From NCBI GenBank assembly GCA_947458265.1, contig CANGYF010000002.1, positions 62,001 to 126,000 of the forward strand: a stretch of 64,000 nt of DNA, given 5' to 3'. Each line of letters opens with the position of its first letter. Position 1 is the first letter of the stretch. Below are positions 7,944-19,842 of this stretch, one piece after another. The notes under the pieces are model-generated. The model made no database searches. It saw only the letters and a list, made by a program, of their open reading frames with translations, and was not told where the DNA came from. The position numbers were made by a program, and so were the translations under genes. This stretch comes from Betaproteobacteria bacterium. GTDB taxonomy: Bacteria; Pseudomonadota; Gammaproteobacteria; Burkholderiales; CAIKXV01.

Positions 7944-10238
7944 CTAGATGGACAGCCCCGGCTTGCCGGCGGCATCGACCACCACCACGGCGGTCATGTT
8001 GACGATCCTTCGAACGGTCGCACTGGGCGTGATCACGTGCGCCGGCCTGGCCGCTCCGAGCAGGATCGGGCCGACCGTGATGCCGTCGCCTGCAGCCTGC
8101 TTGAGCAGGTTGAAAGAGATGTTCGCCGCGTCGATCGAGGGCATGATCAGCAGGTTCGCCTCGCCCTTGAGCTGCGAGTTCGGGAACTGGGCGCCTCGGA
8201 TCGCCTCCGAGATGGCGGCATCGCCGTGCATCTCGCCTTCGACCTCGAGGCCCGGTGCGACCTCGCGCAGCCTGAGCAGCACCTCGCGCATCTTGCGCGA
8301 CGACGGCGAGTCGTGGCTGCCGAAGCTGGAATGCGAAAGCAGCGCGACCTTCGGGACGATGCCGAAGCGGCGCACCTCCTCCGCCGCCATGATCGCGATC
8401 TCGACCAGCTGGTCCGCAGTCGGGTCGTAGTTGACGTAGGTGTCGGCGATGAACAGCGTGCGCCTGGGCAGCATCAGCACATTCATGCCGCCAAAGGTCT
8501 TCGCACCCGGCTTCAGGCCGATCATGCGCTCGATGTAGCGCAGGTGGTGCTGGTAGATGCCGACGGTGCCGCAGAGCATCGCGTCGGCTTCGCCCTGGCG
8601 CACCAGCGTCGCGCCGATCAGCGTCGGACGTCGGCGCATCTCGAGCTTGGCATACTCCACCGACACGCCATCGCGTTCCATGAGCTGGTGGTAGAGCTGC
8701 CAGTACTCCCGGTAGCGCGGATCGCTCTCGGTGTTCACCATCTCGAAGTCGCGGCCCTCCTGGATGCGCAGCCCGAGGCGGGCGATCCGGGTGTTGATCA
8801 CGTCGGGACGTCCGATCAGGATCGGCCGCGCGAGCTTCTCGTCGACGACGATCTGCACGGCGCGCAGCACCTTCTCTTCCTCGCCCTCGGCATACACCAC
8901 GCGCCTGGGTGCATGCTTGGCCGCGTTGAACAGCGGCTTCATCACGAAGCCCGACTGGTAGACGAACTGCTTGAGCTCCTGCTCGTAGGCATCCCAGTCA
9001 GTCAGCGGCCGGGTCGCCACGCCGCTGGCCACGGCGGCCTTTGCAACCGCCGGCGCGATCTTCAGGATCAGCCGCGGATCGAACGGCCTCGGGATCAGGT
9101 AGTCGGGCCCGAAGGACAGGGAAGAATCGGTGCCGTAGGCCTCCGCGACGATGTCCGACTGCTCGGCCTGGGCGAGTTCGGCGATCGCGCGTACCGCCGC
9201 GATCTTCATCTCTTCGTTGATCGTCGTCGCACCGACATCGAGCGCCCCGCGGAAGATGAACGGGAAGCACAGGACGTTGTTCACCTGGTTCGGGTAGTCG
9301 GAACGACCGGTCGCAATCACCGCATCGGGGCGTGCAGCCTTCGCCTCGGCCGGATGGATCTCCGGGTTCGGGTTGGCCAGCGCCAGGATCAGCGGCCGGT
9401 CGGCCATCTGCTTGACCATCTCGGGCTTGAGCACGTTGCCGGCGGACACCCCGAGGAACACGTCGGCCCCTGCGATCACCTCGCCCAGCGTGCGCGCCTC
9501 GGTCTCGATCGCGTAGATGTCCTTGTCCGGATCCATCAGCTTGGTGCGGCCCTTGTAGACCACGCCCTCGATGTCGGTGACCGTGATGTTCCGGCGCGGC
9601 AGCCCCATCCTGACGAGCAGGTCCAGGCAGGCGAGCGCCGCCGCACCGGCACCCGAGACCACCAGGCGCACCTTGTCGATGTCCTTGCCGACCACCTTGA
9701 GGCCGTTCAGGATGGCCGCCCCGACGATGATCGCAGTGCCGTGCTGGTCATCGTGGAACACCGGAATCTTCATGCGCTCGCGCAGCTTGCGCTCGACATA
9801 GAAGCACTCGGGTGCCTTGATGTCCTCGAGGTTGATGCCGCCGAAGGTCGGCTCGAGCGCGGCGATCACGTCGACCAGCTTCTGCGGGTCGCGCTCGTCG
9901 ATCTCGATGTCGAACACGTCGATGCCGGCGAACTTCTTGAACAGCACCGCCTTGCCTTCCATCACCGGCTTGGCTGCCAGCGGGCCGATGGCGCCAAGAC
10001 CCAGCACCGCCGTACCATTGGTGATCACCGCGACCAGGTTGCCGCGGCTGGTCATGTTGCGCGCCTCCGCCGGATCGGCTGCGATCAGTTCGCAGGCCGC
10101 AGCGACCCCGGGCGTGTACGCCAGCGCGAGGTCGCGCTGGTTGGTCAGCCCCTTGGTCGGCGTGACCGAGATCTTGCCGGGCCTCGGATAGCGGTGATAC
10201 TCGAGCGCAGCGGCGCGGATTTCCTGGTCAGGCGGCAT
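7944..10238 (-). CDS. maeB: NADP-dependent malic enzyme MaeB with C-terminal phosphotransacetylase-like domain
   Basis: 764 aa, the length of the multidomain malic enzyme of Gram-negative bacteria. The N-terminal malic domain has [21 protein letters not shown], the metal-site block [10 protein letters not shown], and a dinucleotide-binding segment [13 protein letters not shown]. The C-terminal third (from about residue 430, [17 protein letters not shown]) resembles phosphate acetyltransferase and in E. coli MaeB is regulatory, not catalytic. The enzyme decarboxylates malate to pyruvate with NADPH formation. The start MPPDQEI is supported by AAGGAG 8 bases upstream. Followed by fumC. Confidence 0.96.
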   Translation of the reverse strand: MPPDQEIRAAALEYHRYPRPGKISVTPTKGLTNQRDLALAYTPGVAAACELIAADPAEARNMTSRGNLVAVITNGTAVLGLGAIGPLAAKPVMEGKAVLFKKFAGIDVFDIEIDERDPQKLVDVIAALEPTFGGINLEDIKAPECFYVERKLRERMKIPVFHDDQHGTAIIVGAAILNGLKVVGKDIDKVRLVVSGAGAAALACLDLLVRMGLPRRNITVTDIEGVVYKGRTKLMDPDKDIYAIETEARTLGEVIAGADVFLGVSAGNVLKPEMVKQMADRPLILALANPNPEIHPAEAKAARPDAVIATGRSDYPNQVNNVLCFPFIFRGALDVGATTINEEMKIAAVRAIAELAQAEQSDIVAEAYGTDSSLSFGPDYLIPRPFDPRLILKIAPAVAKAAVASGVATRPLTDWDAYEQELKQFVYQSGFVMKPLFNAAKHAPRRVVYAEGEEEKVLRAVQIVVDEKLARPILIGRPDVINTRIARLGLRIQEGRDFEMVNTESDPRYREYWQLYHQLMERDGVSVEYAKLEMRRRPTLIGATLVRQGEADAMLCGTVGIYQHHLRYIERMIGLKPGAKTFGGMNVLMLPRRTLFIADTYVNYDPTADQLVEIAIMAAEEVRRFGIVPKVALLSHSSFGSHDSPSSRKMREVLLRLREVAPGLEVEGEMHGDAAISEAIRGAQFPNSQLKGEANLLIMPSIDAANISFNLLKQAAGDGITVGPILLGAARPAHVITPSATVRRIVNMTAVVVVDAAGKPGLSI

Positions 10239-10404
10239 GTACGGCGCTCCTTCGCAAATCGTTCGAGTATACCGACGGCAGGACGCACCCGCGAGGTCCC
10301 GCCCGGTGCCGACCTGCCGAAGCCACCCGGCGACCCGGGCAAGGCCCGCTACCACCGGACAGTTGTCCTGGATTGCTATGCTGTGGCATCGCCCACGCAC
10401 CCGC

Positions 10405-11625
10405 ATGGATCACCCCATGGCCAGCATGCCTGCCACGAATCCTCCACGTCCGAAGGGCACCGCCGGCCGGATCGCTCTCGCGGTCCTGCTGGCGATGGCC
10501 ATGCTCGCCATGCCCTGGACCACCAGCGTGCACGCCCAGCCTGCGGATGCACCGCTCATGCAATCCGAGCGCGGGCCGCTGCGCGTGGCCACGGTCGCGT
10601 CCGGGCTCGAGTTTCCCTGGAGCCTGGCCTTCCTGCCGGACGGACGGATGCTGGTCACCGAACGTCCCGGTCGCCTGCGGGTGCTCGGCCGCGACGGCGC
10701 GGTCGATCCCCGGCCGGTGGAGGGACTGCCGCGCGCCGCGGTGGTCGGCCAGGGTGGCCTGCTGGACGTAGTGCTCCATCCGCAGTTCGCGGTCAACCGG
10801 TGGATCTACCTTTCGCTGGCCGCTGGCGACGCCGAAGGCATCGGCACGGAGGTGGTGCGCGGCAGGCTGGTGGTCGAGCAGTCCGGCCGGATGCGCCTGG
10901 ACGATGTCCAGACCGTGTTCAGGATGGCGCCACGCTCGACGCGCGGGCAGCATTTCGGCTCGCGTCTCGCCTTCGATGCCGGGGGCTATCTGTACATCAC
11001 GCTGGGCGACCGCGGCGAAATGCAGCGCGCGCAGCGGATGGACGACCACGCCGGTTTGGTGATCCGCCTGCACGACGATGGCCGGGTACCGGCGGACAAC
11101 CCGTTCGTGAAGACCGCCGGCGCCCGCCCCGAGAAGTTCACGCTGGGCAACCGCAACATGCAGGGCGCGGCGATCCACCCGGTGACCGGTGAACTGTGGA
11201 CCCATGAGCACGGCCCCCAGGGCGGCGACGAGGTCAACGTGATGCGTGCCGGGCGCAACTACGGCTGGCCGGTGATCACCTACGGCGTGAACTACGGCAT
11301 CGGCACCCGCATCGGTGAGGGCACCGCGCGCCCGGGCATGGAACAGCCGCTCGCGCGCTGGACGCCATCGATCGCGCCCTCGGGGATGGCCTTCTACACC
11401 GGCACCGCCTTCCCGGGCTGGAAGGGAAACCTGCTGGTCGGCGCGCTGCGCGGACAGGCGCTGCACCGGCTGGAACTCGACGGCGAGAAGGTGGTGCACG
11501 AGGAGCGGCTGCTGCAGGGCATGGCGCGCATCCGCGACGTGAGGGTCTGCCCGGACGGCTTCGTCTACCTGCTCACCGACGAGCGTGCCGGCCGCCTGCT
11601 CCGGCTGGAGCCCGGGCAGCGCTGA
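10405..11625 (+). CDS. PQQ-type aldose/sorbosone dehydrogenase (YliI-like), exported
   Basis: About 406 aa with a signal peptide (RIALAVLLAMAMLAMPWTTS, cleaved near VHA-QP). The rest is the six-bladed beta-propeller GSDH domain: GLEFPWSLAFLPDGRMLVTER, GLLDVVLHPQF, TLGNRNMQGAAIHP, EHGPQGGDEVN, GRNYGWPVITYGVNY and LRGQALHRLEL. Soluble PQQ aldose sugar dehydrogenases such as E. coli YliI act in the periplasm; substrate and cofactor are inferred. The start is uncertain: ATGs at 10405, 10417 and 10426 all precede the signal peptide and none has a strong ribosome-binding site. It is divergent from maeB across 166 bp and ends convergent with bolA. Confidence 0.88.
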   Translation: MDHPMASMPATNPPRPKGTAGRIALAVLLAMAMLAMPWTTSVHAQPADAPLMQSERGPLRVATVASGLEFPWSLAFLPDGRMLVTERPGRLRVLGRDGAVDPRPVEGLPRAAVVGQGGLLDVVLHPQFAVNRWIYLSLAAGDAEGIGTEVVRGRLVVEQSGRMRLDDVQTVFRMAPRSTRGQHFGSRLAFDAGGYLYITLGDRGEMQRAQRMDDHAGLVIRLHDDGRVPADNPFVKTAGARPEKFTLGNRNMQGAAIHPVTGELWTHEHGPQGGDEVNVMRAGRNYGWPVITYGVNYGIGTRIGEGTARPGMEQPLARWTPSIAPSGMAFYTGTAFPGWKGNLLVGALRGQALHRLELDGEKVVHEERLLQGMARIRDVRVCPDGFVYLLTDERAGRLLRLEPGQR

Positions 11626-11678
11626 CGCCGTCCCGGCTGTCCGGGCTTCGGTCCCGGCGGTATCTCACGGGCAATCGC

Positions 11679-11918
11679 TCAGCCGCGTGCCTTCCAGGCC
11701 TCAGGGGTGAGCGTCTGCATCGACAGCGCATGGATCTCTTCGCGCATGCGATCGCCCAGGGCCTTGTAGACGACCTGGTGCTGCTGCACCTTGCTCTTGC
11801 CGGCGAACAGCGTGCTGACGATCACCGCCTCGAAATGCGCGCCGTCGCCACTGACCTCGACGAATTCGCAGGGCATGCCCTGCTCGATGTACTGCTTGAC
11901 CTGTTCCGGTGTGACCAT
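11679..11918 (-). CDS. bolA: BolA family protein (IbaG/BolA-like)
   Basis: 79 aa, with VKQYIEQGMPCEFVEVSGDGAHFEAVIVS in the N-terminal half, then FAGKSKVQQHQVVYKALGDRM, typical of BolA/IbaG proteins. The conserved histidine in HQ and cysteine C16 are of the kind that bind 2Fe-2S with monothiol glutaredoxins. The start is fixed by AAGGAGG upstream. It ends the long iron-sulfur operon, which fits a role in cluster trafficking or sensing of iron-sulfur status. Within the family, IbaG (YrbA) is the closer type by length. Confidence 0.9.
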   Translation of the reverse strand: MVTPEQVKQYIEQGMPCEFVEVSGDGAHFEAVIVSTLFAGKSKVQQHQVVYKALGDRMREEIHALSMQTLTPEAWKARG

Positions 11919-11935
11919 CGTACGTACCCTCCTTG

Positions 11936-13009
11936 TCAGATCGGCCGGCGACCGTCTTCGCCGACCATCTCGAAACGCTGCCATGGTGCGGACGGTCCGG
12001 CACGGCACATGCCGTAGCGGAAAGGCACCGTCGCGCGGCCCGGAACCGCGAAGCGCAGATCCTGGAACCATGCGCATTGTTCGCCCGCCGCGCGCTGGAT
12101 CGCATACAACGCGGGCAGCGCATAGAACCAGCGCATCGCCTCGAAGCCGGGCTGGTCCCAGGCGGCCTGCGCGATCTCGTGCGCATCGTCGTCGATGCCG
12201 AACCGGGTGGCGGGTGCCCAGGCGGCCTGCGCGACCGGAAGATAGGCGGCATCCAGGCGTCGCAGGAAACTCGCATCCTCCCCGGCCACCAGCCGCTCGG
12301 TACGGCGCAGGTTGACCTGGGCCACTTCATAGCGTTCGCCGTTCTCGACCACCACCATCCAGTTGAACGGCGACACCGGACGCGGCACCGCGCTCACCTT
12401 CGCTTCGCTCCAGCCGTTGGCCGCCGCACGCGCCTGCCCGACCTGGATCGCTCGGTCGTGCTGTACGGAGGAGAAACCGACCCAGGCGCAGAGCGCGAAC
12501 AGCCCCACGACCGCCGGCAGGCGCCAGCGCGGCAGCAGCAGGGTCGCGACCACCCCTGCCAGCGCGATGCCGCTGAACCAGGGGTCGATGATGAAGGTGG
12601 TCGACAGCGCGAACCGGCGGTCAGACAGCGGCGCCAGCAGCATCGTGCCGAAGCTCGTGATCAGGTCGCCGGCGACGTGCACCGCAATCGCGGCCGCACT
12701 GACCACGAAGAATGGCTTCAGGTACTCGCGCCTGCGCCCGAGCGTGCTGAACAGCCATGCAAGCAGGGCAGCCCATACCGGCAGGAGCAGCAGCGAATGC
12801 GTGATGCCGCGATGGCCGCGCAGGTAGGCGACCGGCGAAACCAGCCCGAGCACGCTGTCGATGTCCGGGAAGGCGGCTGCGAAGAAACCGACCGCCAGGC
12901 AGGCGCCGAGCCCGGGCACCACCGACGCCTCCAGGCCGCGGGACACCATGGCGGGGGCGACGACACGCGCGGCCAGCACGCCGGTCAATGCGTGGGTCAG
13001 CGTGTCCAG
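11936..13009 (-). CDS. DUF457/YdjM-type membrane metal-dependent hydrolase, probable CTG start
   Basis: 357 aa if read from a CTG at 13009; the next start codon is a TTG at 12988 (350 aa). The family normally starts MDxLTHxxxG, and the CTG reading gives LDTLTHALTG with GAGAGG five bases upstream, so CTG is preferred. Motifs include FPDID near residue 49 and GHRGITHS near 65, the presumed metal ligands, with about five membrane segments and a soluble C-terminal part. Function is unknown beyond the family name. It lies 16 bp after the Rieske gene and before bolA in the Fe-S operon, perhaps only as a co-transcribed passenger. Confidence 0.75.
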   Translation of the reverse strand: MDTLTHALTGVLAARVVAPAMVSRGLEASVVPGLGACLAVGFFAAAFPDIDSVLGLVSPVAYLRGHRGITHSLLLLPVWAALLAWLFSTLGRRREYLKPFFVVSAAAIAVHVAGDLITSFGTMLLAPLSDRRFALSTTFIIDPWFSGIALAGVVATLLLPRWRLPAVVGLFALCAWVGFSSVQHDRAIQVGQARAAANGWSEAKVSAVPRPVSPFNWMVVVENGERYEVAQVNLRRTERLVAGEDASFLRRLDAAYLPVAQAAWAPATRFGIDDDAHEIAQAAWDQPGFEAMRWFYALPALYAIQRAAGEQCAWFQDLRFAVPGRATVPFRYGMCRAGPSAPWQRFEMVGEDGRRPI

Positions 13010-13025
13010 ATGAACCTCTCGCAGG

Positions 13026-13346
13026 TCAGTCCCACCGGTCGTCCCTGACCTGCACCTGGCCCTGCTCGACCCTGACGGGCAGGCAGGCGGTCGGCTCGTA
13101 GGCCGGGGCGCTCAGTGCGGCGCCGGTACGTATGCAGAAGCGCGCTCCGTGGCGCGGGCAGGCCACCTGGTCGCCATCGATCGGGCCGCCGGCCAGTCGG
13201 CCGCCGTCGTGGGTGCACACGTCCTCGATCGCGAAGAAGGTACCGCCGAGGTTGAACACCGCCACGGCGGTGCCGTCGACGTCGACGGTCCGGAAGCTGC
13301 CTGGCTCGATATCGGCCGCGGGCGCGACCGGGGTCCAGTCGCTCAT
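13026..13346 (-). CDS. Small Rieske-type 2Fe-2S ferredoxin
   Basis: 106 aa, a stand-alone Rieske domain of the non-heme-iron oxygenase ferredoxin type. Cluster ligands are CTHDGG (C and H) and CPRHGARF (C and H). The ATG overlaps the nfu stop by 4 bp (ATGA). These proteins usually carry electrons to oxygenases, but no oxygenase is nearby. Its place in a SUF operon suggests service as an electron donor in cluster assembly or as a client. That role is an inference; the domain call is firm. Confidence 0.92.
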   Translation of the reverse strand: MSDWTPVAPAADIEPGSFRTVDVDGTAVAVFNLGGTFFAIEDVCTHDGGRLAGGPIDGDQVACPRHGARFCIRTGAALSAPAYEPTACLPVRVEQGQVQVRDDRWD

Positions 13347-13903
13347 ACCGCGACGACTTCCAGCCCGGGCTCGATCGTGCGAACGACGTTCTCGATCGCT
13401 GACAGGGTGCCGGCCGTCGAACTCGGGCAACTGCCGCAGGCGCCCTGGTAATGCACGGTGAGCAGGGTGTCGGTCAGGTCGATCACCTCGAGGTTGCCGC
13501 CATCGTTCTGCAGGAAGGGGCGGATCTGTTCGTCGAGCAGCGCATTGATGCGGTCGATGCGGTCGAGCGTGGACGCATCCATGTCGGTGCGCGCCACCGC
13601 CGCCGCGGCAACCATGTGCTCGGTGGCCGAGTCGGCGGCCGCTGCCTCCCGGATCGGCACCGCGAGCGCGCGCAGCAGTTCATCCCAGGGGGCCAGCCCG
13701 TCCTGGGTGACGGTGATCCAGTGGTCGACGTAGTAGACGTTGGTGACGTGTTCGATGTCGAACAGCGCCGAGGCCAGCGGATCGCCCTCGGCCGCCGACG
13801 CATGGTCGAACGAACGCGCTATGCCCCAGGTGAGAGGCTCCTTGAGGATGAACTTGCGGGCGTTCGGATTCGGCGTGTACTCGACTTCGGCGATCTTGGG
13901 CAT
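13343..13903 (-). CDS. Nfu-type iron-sulfur scaffold/carrier (Nfu N-terminal domain plus NifU C-terminal domain)
   Basis: 186 aa. The N-terminal Nfu_N domain spans about residues 3-90 (EYTPNPNARKFIL, NVYYVDHWITVTQ). After a linker, the NifU C-terminal thioredoxin-like domain has IDRINALLDEQIRPFLQNDGGNLEV and the cluster motif CGSC near residue 155. This is the eukaryotic Nfu1-like architecture, unlike E. coli NfuA, whose N-terminus is A-type. It should accept clusters from SufBCD and deliver them to apoproteins. It is separated from sufU by 100 bp and overlaps the Rieske gene. Confidence 0.92.
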   Translation of the reverse strand: MPKIAEVEYTPNPNARKFILKEPLTWGIARSFDHASAAEGDPLASALFDIEHVTNVYYVDHWITVTQDGLAPWDELLRALAVPIREAAAADSATEHMVAAAAVARTDMDASTLDRIDRINALLDEQIRPFLQNDGGNLEVIDLTDTLLTVHYQGACGSCPSSTAGTLSAIENVVRTIEPGLEVVAV

Positions 13904-14003
13904 CGGGACGGGCGGCGTGGATGGTTGGACGATACGTCGGTGGACCGGGCGGCGATCCGGCCGGGACGGATGGCGAAAGCCGGCGTGGCTGCGTGCTCGC
14001 CGG

Positions 14004-14468
14004 TCAGGACGCGTCGCCCTCGGTCGAAGCCAGGGCGTCGTTGTTCAATGCCGCGTGCAGCGTGTGCCACGGCAGGATGGCGCACTTGACCCGAGACGGC
14101 AGGTCCTTCACGCCGGAGAACACCTTCAGCCGGCCGAGCAGGTTGGCGTCGTGTTCAGGGTCGAGCTTGCCGGTGGCCATGTCGCGGAACTGCTGCACCA
14201 TCGCCTCGGCATCGCCGACCGAACGGCCCTTGACCGCAGTGGTCATCATCGACGCCGACGCCTTGCAGATCGCGCAGCCGTCCCCCTCGAAGCCGACCGC
14301 GTCGACCGTGCGGCCTTCGCCCACCGACAGCGTCAGCACGATATGGTCACCGCAAAGCGGATTGTGCCCTTCGGCGCGATGGTTGGCACCCTCGATCGCA
14401 CCCCAGTTGCGGGGCTTGCGGTTGTGGTCGAGGATGACCTCCTGGTAGAGCTGGTTGGATGCGGACAT
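14004..14468 (-). CDS. sufU: SufU, SUF-system IscU-like protein/sulfurtransferase
   Basis: 154 aa. Matches SufU rather than IscU in length and in the C-terminal insertion before the last cysteine. Zinc/sulfur-acceptor residues are C39 and D41 (NPLCGD), C65 (GDGCAIC) and C129 (RVKCAILPW). In Bacillus SufU takes persulfide sulfur from SufS and passes it to SufBCD. An extra cysteine C68 is present where B. subtilis SufU has serine. The gene follows sufS by 12 bp, the natural partner arrangement. There is no SufE in the window, consistent with SufU being the acceptor. Confidence 0.95.
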   Translation of the reverse strand: MSASNQLYQEVILDHNRKPRNWGAIEGANHRAEGHNPLCGDHIVLTLSVGEGRTVDAVGFEGDGCAICKASASMMTTAVKGRSVGDAEAMVQQFRDMATGKLDPEHDANLLGRLKVFSGVKDLPSRVKCAILPWHTLHAALNNDALASTEGDAS

Positions 14469-14480
14469 GCGGGCTCCCCG

Positions 14481-15715
<1,235 letters not shown>

Positions 15716-15719
<4 letters not shown>

Positions 15720-17065
15720 AGCCCGCTCCTTGCCATCACCTGCGCAGCGAGGCGCGCCACCAGCGACCGGACAGGGATGCGCTCGATCACCTCTGCAGCA
15801 AATGCATAGGTGAGCAGCTTGCGTGCCTGCGCGGCCGGCAGCCCGCGGCTCGCCAGATAGAACAGTTCATCGCCGTCGAGCTGGCCGACGGTCGCGCCAT
15901 GCGCGGCCTTGACGTCGTCGGCGAAGATCTCGAGCTGCGGCTTGGCGTTGACCTGCGCCTTCGGCGACAGCAGCAGGCCGCGGCTCTGCTGCGCCGAATC
16001 GGTGCGCTGGGCATCGGGGCGCACCAGGATACGACCGTTGAACACCGCATGGGAGCCGCCGTCGCAGACGCACTTGTGCAACTGGCGGCTGCTGCCGTCC
16101 GGCGTCGCATGGTCGAGCAGCGTGTGCGAATCGGAGTGCTGCCGGGCGTCGAGCAGCGCCAGCCCGTCGAGGTGAGCCTGGGCTCCCTGCCCGTTCAGCG
16201 TGACGTTCAGGTCGAGGCGCGACAGCCGGGCGCCGATGTTCACGCTGACCGAACGGTAGCGGCCATCGCGCGCGATCGACACGGCGCAGCGGCCGACATG
16301 GAAGCTCGCACGATTCTCGCGCTGCAGGCGCACGTGGTGGAGCGAGGCATTGGGCCCGACCACGCACTCGGCGACCGCATTGGTGAACACCATCGACTCG
16401 CCGAGCGCGGCGTACTCCTCGACTACGGTGAGCTCACTGCCCGCTCCGGCAACCACCAGCACCCGCGGCTGGATCGCCAGCGGCGCCGGGCGACCGGTCG
16501 AGAGAAACAGCAGGTGCACCGCCCCCGCGACCTGCACGTCGCGGTCGGCGACCAGCACCGCACCATCGCCCAGGCGCGCGGTGTTCAGCGCGCTGAAGAA
16601 GTCGGCCTCGAATCCGACATGGCGTGCCAGGTGCGCACGCACCTCGGCCGCCGTGCCGGCATCGCCATCGGCGGTGCTGCCTCCCAACCCCCAGGACAGC
16701 ACGTCGGACAGCGCTACCAGGCGCACGCCCGCGGCCAGTGCACCGGTGTCGGACAGGGCCGGCGCGAACCTGCCGTCGATGAACACCAGGCGGGCGCCGT
16801 CAGCCTCGTCGAGCAGCAGCGGACGAAGCACCTCCGCGGACGGCAGGTCCGACGGCACGGCCTCGACCAGGTAGGACTGCTTCGCCAGCTGTGCGACGTC
16901 GGTGAAGCGCCAGTCTTCGTCACGCGGCGTCGGCACCGGCAGCCGGCCGGCAGCCGCCCGGGCGGACTCGACGATACGTGCGGGCCAGTCGCCGCTGCCC
17001 GCGGCAGGCACCTCCGGCAGTGCGACGGTGGCCAGCGAAGGGAAGGGAATGCCGGGGGCGCTCAT
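15716..17065 (-). CDS. sufD: SufD, scaffold subunit of the SufBC2D complex
   Basis: 449 aa. The N-terminal part has RVPTPRDEDWRFTDV-like sequence (RLPVPTPRDEDWRFTDVAQL); the C-terminal core (LDGLALLDARQHSDSHTLLDHATPDGSSRQLHKCV in short pieces, near residues 295-330) has the right-handed beta-helix pattern of SufB/SufD. The end contains LASRGLPAAQARKLL. SufD pairs with SufB to build clusters with ATP from SufC. Order B-C-D-S is canonical. The stop overlaps the sufS start by 4 bp, and 46 bp separates it from sufC. Confidence 0.95.
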
Positions 17066-17111
17066 CGCAGGCCCCGCGCGGCCATCCCGGCATCGGTCAT
17101 GGTCGCCATGG

Positions 17112-19324
<2,213 letters not shown>

Positions 19325-19407
19325 GGATGCTCCGCGGTCATGCCGGACGGCCTGTTGCCGGACGGCGCTGCGACGGACGCTGTAGCGTCGACGCAGCCTT
19401 CCTTCTC

Positions 19408-19432
19408 AATCCCTACTGGAACAGTCGGGATT
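19408..19432 (-). promoter_or_regulatory. Type-1 IscR-like operator before sufB
   Basis: 25-bp interrupted palindrome. Read on the minus strand it is AATCCCGACTG, then TTC, then CAGTAGGGATT. It fits the known type-1 IscR consensus (ATASYYGACTR-www-YAGTCRRSTAT) at all core GACT/AGT positions, with mismatches mainly at the ends. It overlaps the -10 element and probable transcription start, the expected place for repression by cluster-loaded IscR. Confidence 0.75.
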
Positions 19433-19458
19433 ATCTTATTGTTGACAAATTCGATCAA
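19430..19458 (-). promoter_or_regulatory. Sigma-70-type promoter for sufBCDSU
   Basis: Minus-strand -35 TTGATC (19453-19458), a 17-bp spacer and -10 GATAAT (19430-19435). The start of transcription would fall near 19423, about 99 bp before the sufB ATG. It allows the suf part to be transcribed separately from iscR-nifS-sufA. The 168-bp gap here is the largest in the operon. Confidence 0.7.
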
Positions 19459-19492
19459 GAATCCCGGGGCTGTCCGCACCGGTCCCGCTGCC

Positions 19493-19813
19493 TCAGACGT
19501 TGAACGACTCCCCGCATCCGCATTCGCTCTTGGCGTTCGGGTTGTCGAAGCGGAAGCTCTCGTTGAGCCCCTTGCGCACGAAATCGACCGAGGTACCGTC
19601 GAGGAAGGGCAGGTTCTTGCGCTCGATCAGGACCTGTGCGTCGTGCGACACGAAGCGCTCGTCGTCGGGCCCCACTTCACTGGCGATGTCGAAGGTATAG
19701 GCAAGGCCGGAACAGCCGACCTTCTTCACGCCCAGCCTCAGGCCGATGCCACCAGCCTTCTCGACCTGCCGGCGGATGTGTTTCGCTGCGTTCTCGGTCA
19801 GGGTTATTGCCAT
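19493..19813 (-). CDS. sufA: A-type iron-sulfur carrier SufA/IscA
   Basis: 106 aa. HesB/IscA family: TLTENAAKHIRRQVEKAGG, then the first ligand cysteine in KVGCSGLAYTF near residue 34, and the C-terminal pair in ECGCGESFNV near 98-100. A-type carriers pass clusters from the scaffold to clients. A GGAGGA site precedes the ATG. It lies 29 bp after the cysteine desulfurase gene and is the last gene before the internal suf promoter. Whether it is best called sufA or iscA cannot be settled from sequence alone. Confidence 0.93.
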   Translation of the reverse strand: MAITLTENAAKHIRRQVEKAGGIGLRLGVKKVGCSGLAYTFDIASEVGPDDERFVSHDAQVLIERKNLPFLDGTSVDFVRKGLNESFRFDNPNAKSECGCGESFNV

Positions 19814-19842
19814 GTCGTTCCGTCCTCCTCCACTGTGCGGCG

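Noticed and set aside
19442..19458. TTGAC...GATCAA dyad before sufB as an FNR box
   Set aside because: The half-sites are 7 bp apart instead of 4, so it does not fit FNR spacing. It is explained by the -35 region of the suf promoter.
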